DNA from: NCED01 sp035493955
GTDB taxonomy: Bacteria; Pseudomonadota; Alphaproteobacteria; Caulobacterales; Caulobacteraceae
DNA length: 64,000 nt
Assembly (NCBI GenBank): GCA_035493955.1
Contig: DATJHI010000023.1
Location: forward strand, 1-64,000
Direction: 5' to 3'
Shown here: positions 26,579 to 33,904 of the stretch, in pieces
How the letters are laid out: each line of letters begins with the position of its first letter
Numbering within the stretch: the first letter of the stretch is position 1
Notes under the pieces: generated by a model
Databases searched by the model: none
What the model saw: only the letters and a program-made list of their open reading frames with translations
What the model was told of the DNA's origin: nothing
Translations under genes and position numbers: made by a program

Positions 26579-27562
26579 GTGAAGTGGTCCGCCGCGATCG
26601 GGCTGGCGATCGGCCTGGCGGCCGTGGTCGCCCTGTTGGTGTTCAACGACGTGGACGCCATCGGCCGCACCCTGCTGATGGCCGGGTGGGGCCTGCTCTT
26701 CGTGGTCGTGGCCCACATGCCCCTGACCCTGTGCGCCGCCCTGGGCTGGCGCGAGCTGATCGAGGACCCCAGACCGCCGGGACTCTTGCGCCTGTTCAAG
26801 CTGCGCTGGATCAAGGAAGCGGTGAACGCTCTGCTGCCGGTCGCCCAGGTCGGGGGGGAATTCGTCCGCGGCCGGCTGCTGATCGCAGAGGGGGTCAGCG
26901 TGCGGACGGCGGCGGCCAGCTGCACCGTGGACGTGGCGGCGGGCATCTTCTCGCTTTTCGCCTATACCCTGATGGGCCTGGCCTTCTTCCTGCTCGCCCC
27001 GCATGACCTGAAGGTGGCGAGCATCGCCGAACGGGCCATCGCCGCCGGGGGGGTGATCGCGGTGGCCATGGTGCTGGCGCCGCGGCTCGGCCTGCTGAAG
27101 CTGGTGGAGCGGCTGCTCGACAAGATCAGCGCGGGCCAGGACTGGGCGACCCTGGGGGAAACCAGCGGCCTGCACGACGCCGTGGTCTCGCTTTACCGGC
27201 AGCCGAAGCGGCTGTGGACCTCGGCCGGATGGCATCTGGTGGCCTGGATGCTGGGGACGGTCGAGACCTTCGTGGCCATGGCCGTGCTTGGCCTGCATCC
27301 GACCCTGGCCGAGGCCTTCGTGATCGACAGCCTGGGGCAGGGGGTCCGCGCCGCCGGCTTCGCCGTTCCGGGAGCGCTGGGGGTGCAGGAGGGGGGCTAT
27401 ATCCTGGTCTGCGGCCTGTTCGGCGTCGGTCCCGACCAGGCCCTGGCCCTGTCCTTCGTCCGCCGCCTGCGCGAAATGATCCTCGGGGTCCCCGGACTGG
27501 TCGTCTGGGGCCGGATGGAGGGCTGGTCCCTGCGCGGACTGTTGAGCCGCGCCCGGATCTAG
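26579..27562 (+). CDS. Polytopic membrane protein of the LPG-synthase-TM/HpnL-like family
   Basis: This 327-residue protein has about eight hydrophobic helices and the family-typical PLPVAQVGGEFVRGRLL-like block (LLPVAQVGGEFVRG, about 91-104) and GAVPGALGVQEGGY-like block (FAVPGALGVQEGGYIL, about 261-276). It lacks the soluble aminoacyl-transferase domain of MprF. Relatives are proposed flippases or membrane components of lipid modification. Following ino1 and the cytidylyltransferase by 133 bp on the same strand, it may move or use the inositol lipid. Start GTG 26579. Its stop overlaps the convergent metallophosphatase stop by 4 bp. Confidence 0.75.
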   Translation: MKWSAAIGLAIGLAAVVALLVFNDVDAIGRTLLMAGWGLLFVVVAHMPLTLCAALGWRELIEDPRPPGLLRLFKLRWIKEAVNALLPVAQVGGEFVRGRLLIAEGVSVRTAAASCTVDVAAGIFSLFAYTLMGLAFFLLAPHDLKVASIAERAIAAGGVIAVAMVLAPRLGLLKLVERLLDKISAGQDWATLGETSGLHDAVVSLYRQPKRLWTSAGWHLVAWMLGTVETFVAMAVLGLHPTLAEAFVIDSLGQGVRAAGFAVPGALGVQEGGYILVCGLFGVGPDQALALSFVRRLREMILGVPGLVVWGRMEGWSLRGLLSRARI

Positions 27563-28998
27563 CGGACCTGAGCCAGGTCGCAGGACGACCGCCGCCCGAC
27601 GATGCGGCAGCGGTTGCGGACCTTGCCGTCGACGTCGTGGACCTGCACCGACCAGGTCCGCGGCCCGGTCCTCTGCAGGGTCATGAAGCCGAAGCCGTCG
27701 ACCCAGGAGCTGAACCTGTCGATCACCGCGCCCGGCGCCGGGCTGGCGCCGGGAGCCAGATGCTCGGGCAGGGGCACGATGTCCTCCTGGGTGCCGGAAA
27801 AGCCGGCCACGAACTGGCTGGGGTGGGGACTGGAGAAGCTGATCTGCTCCCAGACGTGGACGTGGCCGGCCAGGACAGCCGAGACCCCCTTGGGCAGCAG
27901 GGCGGGGTTCTGCGCCTCGAACACCGAAACGATCCCATCGGCCGCCGGCTTGACCGTGAGGTCCTTCTCGGCGCGCAGGCCCAGCAGCGGATGGTGCAGG
28001 GCGACGATGGTGTCGCGGGCCTGGCCCGTGAGGGCGTCGAGCTTGCGGTAGCTGTCGCGGAACTGGGCGTAGAGCGGGCTGGTCGCGGGGATCGCGTCGT
28101 TGGTGGTGTCGGCCAGGTCGAGCACGGCGATCTGGGTGCGCCCCCCCAGCGGCACGGCGTAGGGGTCGTCGGCGTCGCCGCGGGCGTCGTCGGCCGGGTC
28201 GTTGCAGTCGCGTCCCGCCTCCAGCCTCCGCGGCTCCAGGAAGCGCCACCAGCCCTGGCCGGCCCGCGCGCAGTTCTCGTGGTTGCCCCGCACCATGACC
28301 CACGGCGCGGCGGCCAGCAGCTTCGCGCCCGGGCCGAAGAAGTCCGCCCGCCAGGCGTCCCAGCCATAGCCCCAGACCGTGCCGGCGCATCCGGGCTGGT
28401 CCGCGGGACAGGGGTTTTCGCGATAGAGGTAGTCGCCGACGTGGACCACGAGGTCCGGCTTCCAGGCCGCGGCGGCGGCGGCCACCTTGGCGAAGGGGTA
28501 TCGGGCCGGATCGTTGCAGGCCTGGTAGGCGTTGTCCGACGCCTTCACCCGACAGCCGGTGTCGCCGATGACCACGATCCGGTCGTAGCGAAGCTTGGGG
28601 GCGGGGAGCTTTCGTCCGGCCAGGCGCAGGGCGTGGACGCCGCGGCCGACGACCAGCTCGCAGGTGGAGACGGGGAATTCCGACGGCTTGGACAGGGCCG
28701 GGGCGGATCGGGTGGGCCGCTGAGGTTCGGTCGCCGGCCCGGCGCGCAGGCGCATCCGGCGCCGTTTCCCGTCGACCGTGAGCACGGGGCAGGCGGGCCC
28801 GGCGGTGACGACCCTGGCCACCGCCGCGCCCTGCTCGCCCAGGACCACATAGGCGGAGCCGCCGTCGTCCCCGGCCTGCGCCGGCAGGGCCGAGCCCAGG
28901 CAAAGGGCGGCGATCACGCCCGCCGCGCCCATCGGCTTCGGCCCAAATCCCGTCTTCACCGGGACGATGCGGCGGCGGCGGAAGGAGGTGTTGGTCAT
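27559..28998 (-). CDS. Exported calcineurin-like metallophosphatase
   Basis: From ATG 28998 the 479-residue protein has an arginine-rich N-terminus and a hydrophobic export segment (MGAAGVIAALCLGSALPAQA). ATG 28932, which begins that segment, is an alternative start. The metallophosphoesterase motifs are present in order: VIGDTGCR, HVGDYLYR, VRGNHENC, ALHHPLLG and AGHVHVWE, covering the two-metal active site. Cysteines in the N- and C-terminal parts suggest disulfides in the periplasm. The substrate is unknown. Its position beside the inositol-lipid genes makes a phospho-lipid or inositol-phosphate phosphatase worth considering, although it is on the opposite strand. Confidence 0.82.
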   Translation of the reverse strand: MTNTSFRRRRIVPVKTGFGPKPMGAAGVIAALCLGSALPAQAGDDGGSAYVVLGEQGAAVARVVTAGPACPVLTVDGKRRRMRLRAGPATEPQRPTRSAPALSKPSEFPVSTCELVVGRGVHALRLAGRKLPAPKLRYDRIVVIGDTGCRVKASDNAYQACNDPARYPFAKVAAAAAAWKPDLVVHVGDYLYRENPCPADQPGCAGTVWGYGWDAWRADFFGPGAKLLAAAPWVMVRGNHENCARAGQGWWRFLEPRRLEAGRDCNDPADDARGDADDPYAVPLGGRTQIAVLDLADTTNDAIPATSPLYAQFRDSYRKLDALTGQARDTIVALHHPLLGLRAEKDLTVKPAADGIVSVFEAQNPALLPKGVSAVLAGHVHVWEQISFSSPHPSQFVAGFSGTQEDIVPLPEHLAPGASPAPGAVIDRFSSWVDGFGFMTLQRTGPRTWSVQVHDVDGKVRNRCRIVGRRSSCDLAQVR

Positions 28999-29197
28999 TG
29001 GAGCCGATTCACTCAACTGTCTGCCGCGACGTCCTTCCGGTTGAACCGACCCGGCTCGCCCGAAGGGGGCCGATTGTGCAACGAACGGCCAAGCCGGTCG
29101 AGCCGTCGCCGGGGTCGGCGCCGGTGCGATTGTCCCGGCCGGAGCGCCGGGGCAAGTGAAGATTTGATGTCGGCGCCGGAGGCCGAGGAGGCAAAGG

Positions 29198-30091
29198 ATG
29201 CGGATCGGCGTCGATTTCGGCGGCACCAAGATCGAGGCGGCCGCCCTCGACCGCGACGGCGTGCTCCGGGTCCGGCAGCGGGTCCCCAATCCCGGCGCCT
29301 ATGACGCGGCGGTGGCCGCGGTCGGCGACCTGGTGGCGAAGGTGGAACAGGCGGCCGGCGGCGCTGGCGCCTCCGTCGGGGTCGGCATCCCCGGCTCGAT
29401 CTCTCCGCGCACGGGCCTGATCCGCAACGGCAACTCCACCTGGCTGAACGGGCGGCCGTTCCGCCAGGACCTGGAGGCCCGGCTGGGCCGCCCCGTCCGC
29501 CTTGAGAACGACGCCAACTGCTTCGTCCTGTCGGAGGCCCCCGAACAGGCGGGCGCGCGCGTGGTGTTCGGGGTGATCCTGGGCACGGGCTGCGGCGGCG
29601 GGCTGGTGGTCGACGGCCGGATCGTCGAGGGCGTCAACGGCGTCGGCGGGGAATGGGGCCACACGCCCCTGCCTTGGCCGGCGGCGGAGGAATACCCGGG
29701 TCCCCGGTGTTGGTGCGGCCGCCTCGGCTGCATGGAGCTGTGGGTGTCGGGCAAGGGCTTCGAGGCCGACTACCGGCGCGCCGGCGGCGAGGCCCTGCAC
29801 GCCGACGCCATCGTCGACCGGGCCCGGGCGGGGGAGGACAGGGCCCGGAAGGCGCTCGATCGCTACGTCGACCGCCTGGGCCGGGGGCTGGCGGTGGTCG
29901 CCGACGTCTGCGACCCGGACGTGTTCGTGCTCGGCGGCGGCATGTCCAACGTGGAGGAGCTCTATGCCGAGGTTCCGCCGGTGCTGGCCCGCAACCTGTT
30001 CTCGGACGTCTGCCTGACCCGCGTGGTCAAGGCGCGGCACGGGGACTCGTCCGGGGTGATCGGCGCGGCGCGGCTTTGGCCGGAGGGGTAG
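29198..30091 (+). CDS. ROK-family sugar kinase (fructokinase or N-acetylhexosamine kinase type)
   Basis: This 297-residue protein has the ATP phosphate loop GVDFGGTKIEAAALD (4-18), sugar-binding ENDANCFVLSE (about 106-116), ILGTGCGGG (about 127-135) and the ROK zinc site with GEWGH (about 152-156) and PRCWCGRLGCMELWVSG (about 168-184). All catalytic features are intact. It phosphorylates a hexose in the cytosol. Fructose, mannose and GlcNAc are all possible in this branch. ATG 29198 has GAGGAGGC eight bases upstream. Divergent from the metallophosphatase. Confidence 0.9.
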   Translation: MRIGVDFGGTKIEAAALDRDGVLRVRQRVPNPGAYDAAVAAVGDLVAKVEQAAGGAGASVGVGIPGSISPRTGLIRNGNSTWLNGRPFRQDLEARLGRPVRLENDANCFVLSEAPEQAGARVVFGVILGTGCGGGLVVDGRIVEGVNGVGGEWGHTPLPWPAAEEYPGPRCWCGRLGCMELWVSGKGFEADYRRAGGEALHADAIVDRARAGEDRARKALDRYVDRLGRGLAVVADVCDPDVFVLGGGMSNVEELYAEVPPVLARNLFSDVCLTRVVKARHGDSSGVIGAARLWPEG

Positions 30092-30107
30092 GGCGAAGCG
30101 CGGCCCG

Positions 30108-31118
30108 TCACAGGTGCAGGGCGACGAGAAGCGCCGCGAAGGCGAGGTAGCCGGCCGCCATCCACGACAGCATCGTCCGGGACACCCGGCCGCTGCGGAA
30201 CGCCAACAGCAGGGCGACGACGGCGACCAGGGTGATCACGCCCGCGAGGACCAGGGACCGGTCCAGCATCCACGGCGTGAAGAAAAGCCCGAAGGCGGAC
30301 GGGACCGTGGCCTGGATCATCATGGCGCCGCTGATGTTGGCCAGGGCCAGGCGCACCTTCCCCTGCCGTATCCAGATGATCGCATTGAGCGTTTCCGGCA
30401 GCTCGGTGGCGATGGGGCTGACCAGCAGGGCCAGGAGCTGCGGGCGGATGCCGAGCATGGGTCCCAGCGCGTCGATCTGGGCGACGAACACGCGGGAGGC
30501 GACGAAGATGACGATCAGGGCGGCGACCGTCTGGACCACGGCGACGGCGGTCGGCGGCGTGGCGGCCTTGGGGGCGAACCGGAGCGGCTCCCGCTCGCCT
30601 TCTTCGGTCTCCGTTTCGCCGCCGCCGCGCATCTCCTTCCAGAAATAGAACCCGTAGGCGGCCAGGAAGGCGGCCCCGAGCCACGGCTTGTAGGCGAACA
30701 TCACCACGCCCAGAGCCAGCTTCACGACGAAGATGACGACGAACCAGGTCTGGTCCCGGCTTAGCCGTCCCCAATCCGCCCGCGCCGCCTCGCCCGAGGG
30801 AAGCCGCCGCCGGGTGAGGAACAGGGACCAGCCGACCACCGCATAGGCGACGGTGGCGAGGACCAGGGGACCGCCGAGGGCCGCGCCGATGCCGATCTCC
30901 TTCTGCGCCGTGCTCGTTCCGAAGGCGACGGCGACGAAGGTGACGACGCTTTCCGGCAGGGCGGTGCCGAACGCGGCCAGGATGGTGCCGGTGGCCTTCT
31001 GTCCCACCGCCAGCCTGTGACCGACCCATTCGACCCCGTTCACGAAGAACTCGCAGGCGAAATAGATCACGCCGGCCGAGCCAAGCAGCAGGGCGACGGT
31101 CTGAACCATGAGCGGCAT
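30108..31118 (-). CDS. CaCA-superfamily cation exchanger, possible Mn2+ exporter
   Basis: This 336-residue protein shows the two-fold repeat of Ca2+/cation antiporters. Alpha-1 is GTALPESVVTFVAVAFG (about 51-67) and alpha-2 is SPIATELPETLNAIIW (about 233-248), each with the ion-binding Pro-Glu. About ten helices flank a charged cytosolic loop (about 160-175, GGGETETEEGERE). ATG 31118 is chosen because it begins directly at the first helix. A longer frame upstream overlaps the structured leader. The leader looks like a yybP-ykoY riboswitch, which would make the exported ion Mn2+ rather than Ca2+. Confidence 0.85.
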   Translation of the reverse strand: MPLMVQTVALLLGSAGVIYFACEFFVNGVEWVGHRLAVGQKATGTILAAFGTALPESVVTFVAVAFGTSTAQKEIGIGAALGGPLVLATVAYAVVGWSLFLTRRRLPSGEAARADWGRLSRDQTWFVVIFVVKLALGVVMFAYKPWLGAAFLAAYGFYFWKEMRGGGETETEEGEREPLRFAPKAATPPTAVAVVQTVAALIVIFVASRVFVAQIDALGPMLGIRPQLLALLVSPIATELPETLNAIIWIRQGKVRLALANISGAMMIQATVPSAFGLFFTPWMLDRSLVLAGVITLVAVVALLLAFRSGRVSRTMLSWMAAGYLAFAALLVALHL

Positions 31119-31191
31119 CGGGGTCTCCGGGTCGGGGCAAGCGGACAAGCCAATAGCGCCGACGCCGCCCCCGACCGGAGCGCTCGCCGTC

Positions 31192-31296
31192 GCCAATGGT
31201 CTCGCCAGGTCCTGCGACTGCTCGCGCCATGACCCGAAGGCCAAGTGTGTTGACGCGGGCCCCTCTGAACGCGAGGGCGGCTACTCCCCAAAGGAG
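31192..31296 (-). promoter_or_regulatory. Candidate yybP-ykoY (Mn2+-sensing) riboswitch in the leader of the cation exchanger
   Basis: On the minus strand, in transcript order, I find GGGGAGTAGCC (from 31289), GTCAACAC (31254-31247), TTGGCC, a GC-rich variable hairpin, and GGACCTGGCGAGACC ending near 31198. These match, in order and spacing, the conserved parts of the yybP-ykoY aptamer: GGGGAGUAGC, GUCAACAC and GC-AGACC. Some closing-stem pairs are mismatched (CCTTTGG against CCATTGG). It ends about 75 nt before the exchanger's ATG, on its sense strand. The assignment is from memory of the consensus; no covariance search was run. Confidence 0.7.
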
Positions 31297-31355
31297 GCCT
31301 TCACCTATGACGCCGGTTCGCGGGCGTCAATCCGGCGCAAGTTTCAGACGAGGGC

Positions 31356-31937
31356 CTAGGCCAGCCGGTCCAGGTCTTCAGGGCGGTTGACGTTGGCGAA
31401 GGCGCTCGCGTCGTCGAAGCGGATCTCCCTCAGCCCTATCGCCCGCCACAGGGACCGCACCGGCGGGTGCGCGCCGTCCGCCATGGCCTCGGCGATCGGG
31501 TCGAGCGCCGAGATCCGCAGCACCGCGCACAGGGCGTGCAGTCCATCCTCGGTGAGGGCGGCGGCGATCAGGTCGGCGGGCCGCAGCGCCCGATCCATCC
31601 GTCCGACCATGGCGGCCGTCATGCGCGGCGTATCGCATGGGGCCAGGGCCAGCCGCTCAGCGCCCAGGTCCCGGCCCCAGGCCAGCCCCGCCGCGACCCC
31701 GGCCAGGGGCCCGCGCGCATGGCCGGGAGCGTCGTAGACCACCGCAAGGCCGTGGTCCCGGGCAAGGCGCTCGGCTTCGGAGCCGGCCTCGGCGCTGACC
31801 GCGACCCGGCTGCATCCCGCCAGGGCCGCGCGGGCATGGACGAGCAGGGGCTTTCCATCCAGCAAGGCGGCGGCCTTCTCGGCCCCGAACCGGGTCGACA
31901 TGCCCCCAGCCAGCACCAGACCGAAAAGGCGGTTCAA
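31356..31937 (-). CDS. mobA: Molybdenum cofactor guanylyltransferase
   Basis: MobA transfers GMP to molybdopterin to make the MGD cofactor. From TTG 31937 the protein has 193 residues with LVLAGGMSTRFGAEKAAALL (5-24), the NTP loop and essential lysine, then LAPCDTPRMTAAMV (near 95) and the C-terminal FANVNRPEDLDRL typical of the family. The TTG overlaps the TGA of fdhD (TTGA), so the two are translationally coupled. That coupling fits maturation of a formate dehydrogenase whose structural genes are outside the window. Confidence 0.88.
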   Translation of the reverse strand: MNRLFGLVLAGGMSTRFGAEKAAALLDGKPLLVHARAALAGCSRVAVSAEAGSEAERLARDHGLAVVYDAPGHARGPLAGVAAGLAWGRDLGAERLALAPCDTPRMTAAMVGRMDRALRPADLIAAALTEDGLHALCAVLRISALDPIAEAMADGAHPPVRSLWRAIGLREIRFDDASAFANVNRPEDLDRLA

Positions 31938-32794
31938 AGCGATACGATCCGATCCTGGCGGGTGAACACCTCGAAGCCGTCGCCGCGAGCGAGCGCCGCC
32001 AGGGTGATGTCGGCCGCCTCGGCCGTGCGCACCGCCAGGGCCGTGGGAACCGAGGCCGCGACCAGGATGGGCGCCCCCATGGCGGCGGTCTTCTGCACCA
32101 TCTCCACCGACACCCGGCTGGTCAGCACCACCACGCCGGGGCGCCGCAGCCGCCGGCGGGCGACGGCCCCGGCCAGTTTGTCCAGGGCGTTGTGACGGCC
32201 CACGTCCTCGCGCACCGCGGCCATGCCGTAGTGGGGACTCCAGAACCCGGCGGCGTGCACGGCCCGCGTCGCCTTGTTCAAGGCCTGGGCTTCGGCCAAC
32301 AGCCGCATCGCGGTCTGCACCTGGTCGACGGTGATCTGCAACTGGGCGGCGACCGGGCGGGGAGGCCGCACCGCCTCGGCCAGGCTGTCGATCCCGCACA
32401 GGCCGCTTCCGGTGGGCCCGGCCAGGCGGCGGCGGCGCGCGGTGAGGGCGGCGCTCTTCTCGGGCGGAAGCCACATCCTGAGCTCGATTCCCAGGTCGCC
32501 CCGGACCATTTCGATGGACTGGATCTGCTCCGGCCGATCGACAAGCCCCTCGTTGAGGCTGAAGCCGAGGGCGAAGTCCTCCAGGTCGGCGGGGGTGGCC
32601 ATCATCACCGCCGTGGTGACAGCGTCGTGGACAAGGGCGATCGGAATCTCGTCAGGCAGGGTGCGGAAGCCCGGCATGTGGTCGCCGCCGCGCCAGGCGA
32701 CGCGGGGAAAGGCCTCGGTGGTTCCGGCCGGCCCGGCCTGCAGCTCGGTCGACACTTCGGACGGGCCAGCAGGCGCTGGCGAGCGCGAGTTCAT
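31934..32794 (-). CDS. fdhD: Formate dehydrogenase accessory sulfurtransferase FdhD
   Basis: FdhD passes sulfur from IscS-bound persulfide to the molybdenum cofactor of formate dehydrogenase. The 286-residue protein has the family blocks EIPIALVHDAV (about 49-59), DFALGFSLNEG (about 74-84) and the later VREDVGRHNALDKLAG (about 196-211) plus LTSRVSVEMVQKTA. The catalytic cysteine loop reads TGSGLCGIDS (about 129-138). Of the two cysteines in E. coli's CxxC, only the second position is retained. ATG 32794 is chosen; upstream in-frame ATGs at 32806 and 32851 are alternatives. Confidence 0.9.
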   Translation of the reverse strand: MNSRSPAPAGPSEVSTELQAGPAGTTEAFPRVAWRGGDHMPGFRTLPDEIPIALVHDAVTTAVMMATPADLEDFALGFSLNEGLVDRPEQIQSIEMVRGDLGIELRMWLPPEKSAALTARRRRLAGPTGSGLCGIDSLAEAVRPPRPVAAQLQITVDQVQTAMRLLAEAQALNKATRAVHAAGFWSPHYGMAAVREDVGRHNALDKLAGAVARRRLRRPGVVVLTSRVSVEMVQKTAAMGAPILVAASVPTALAVRTAEAADITLAALARGDGFEVFTRQDRIVSL

Positions 32795-32869
32795 GGGGCC
32801 GAGCATCGCATGCCGGAGGGGGCGAGGCGAGGGGGCGTTGCCCGAAAGCAACGGCCCGGAGCTCGCTGA

Positions 32870-33012
32870 GGCGATGCGCCAAAATCGTGGAGGCGCCGAC
32901 CTTGCCAGGACGTCATATCAACGCGGGCGAGGAACTGGACCCTCCGACCCCGCGACTATCGGACTTTCCACATCGTCACCTCCAGGCCGCCCCGAGAGGA
33001 GCGGCCTTTTTT
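32870..33012 (+). ncRNA. Possible small RNA ending at a rho-independent terminator (no ORF)
   Basis: A plus-strand terminator (32984-33012) lies between two minus-strand genes where no plus-strand gene exists. The 110 bases before it contain two unpaired-looking CCTCC segments (GGACCCTCCGACC and TCACCTCCAGG). Anti-Shine-Dalgarno CCUCC loops are a recurring feature of alphaproteobacterial trans-acting sRNAs. No convincing promoter was found and the 5' end is arbitrary. The hairpin may instead merely end transcription of the neighbouring operon. Confidence 0.25.
32984..33012 (+). terminator. Rho-independent terminator, plus-strand orientation, 23 bp beyond the lig operon end
   Basis: AGGCCGC (32984-32990) pairs with GCGGCCT (33001-33007), extended by CC/GG after one mismatch around a GAGA loop, and is followed by six Ts. 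On the minus strand the same stem could stop the lig operon but lacks a U-run there. Confidence 0.65.
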
Positions 33013-33034
33013 CCGCCGCCGGCCTTCCGAGAGG

Positions 33035-33904
33035 CTAGGTCTGCGCCGCCATGGCGTCGAGCATGGGGCCCAGCCCCTTGGCCTTCAGCGCCGCCTTGTG
33101 GGTCGCGGACCAATCCTGACGCTGGGCGGCGGCGGCGGCCATCAGGGGCTCCACCCCGGCCTCCGCCACGGTGCGGGCGGCTTCGCGCATCTCCTCGGCC
33201 CGGCGGACCCCATGCTCGAGCGCGCGCGAGATCATGTATTCGGCCAGCTCCGGCCAGCTCGGGATCGGCAGCAGGTCCGACAGGGAGGCCAGCACCGTGT
33301 CCTCGACCCCGTAGTGGCGAGCCGTCAGCATGGACTCGGTGACCAGGGCCTCGATGCCCTTGATCATCACGCTGCGGCACATCTTGGCGGCCGAGGCTTG
33401 GCCGACCGTGTCGGAGAAGGGCTTGCCGGCGAAGCCCAGGCCGCCCGCGGCCTCCATGAAGGCCGTCCCGTGCGGCCCGCCCAGCAGCATGTAGGAGGCG
33501 ATGCGCCGGGGCGGGTAGGGGGTCATGACCGCCGCCTCGACATAGCGGCCGCCGGCCGCCTCGATCAGGGCGGCCGACCTGGATTTTTCCCCCGGCGAGG
33601 CGGAGTTGAGGTCGAGGAAGAAGGCGCCCGGTTCGACCCCGGCGGTCGCCGCCCCGGCCGCGTCCACGTCCGAGGCGGCGGTCACGGCGCTGACGATCAA
33701 CTGGGCGCCGCGGGCCGCGTCGGCGCCGCTCGCGGCTGCGCGCAGGCCCAGGGCGACGGCGGCGCGGCTGGGCGGGCTGTCCGGGTCGGCGAAGCGGATG
33801 TCCCAGGCGGCGATATCGGTCACGCCGGCCGTCCTCAGGTCCTGGGCCAGGATCTGGCCGACCTCGCCCAGGCCGATCAGGGCGACTCTGGAGATCGCGC
33901 TCAT
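33035..33904 (-). CDS. NAD(P)-binding 6-phosphogluconate-dehydrogenase-like protein with DUF1932 C-terminus
   Basis: This 289-residue protein has an N-terminal Rossmann fold (VALIGLGEVGQILAQDL, 7-23), a LIVSAVTAASDV segment near 70, a DLNSASPGEK loop near 98-107 (the substrate-binding DLN/S-x-S of beta-hydroxyacid dehydrogenases) and a helical C-terminal domain with KMCRSVMIKGIEALV (about 174-188), whose Lys is the family's catalytic one. It ends the lig operon, overlapping ligU by four bases (ATGA). A dehydrogenase of a hydroxy-acid related to the protocatechuate pathway is suggested by position only. No step is known to need it. Confidence 0.8.
   Translation of the reverse strand: MSAISRVALIGLGEVGQILAQDLRTAGVTDIAAWDIRFADPDSPPSRAAVALGLRAAASGADAARGAQLIVSAVTAASDVDAAGAATAGVEPGAFFLDLNSASPGEKSRSAALIEAAGGRYVEAAVMTPYPPRRIASYMLLGGPHGTAFMEAAGGLGFAGKPFSDTVGQASAAKMCRSVMIKGIEALVTESMLTARHYGVEDTVLASLSDLLPIPSWPELAEYMISRALEHGVRRAEEMREAARTVAEAGVEPLMAAAAAQRQDWSATHKAALKAKGLGPMLDAMAAQT

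Noticed and set aside
26492..28903. 803-codon minus-strand frame
   Set aside because: It overlaps the LPG-synthase-like gene antisense and the metallophosphatase in another frame. The real metallophosphatase motifs are in a different frame.
31108..31359. Plus-strand ORF in the exchanger leader
   Set aside because: The region is better explained on the minus strand as a structured riboswitch. The plus-strand frame has no ribosome site or family.
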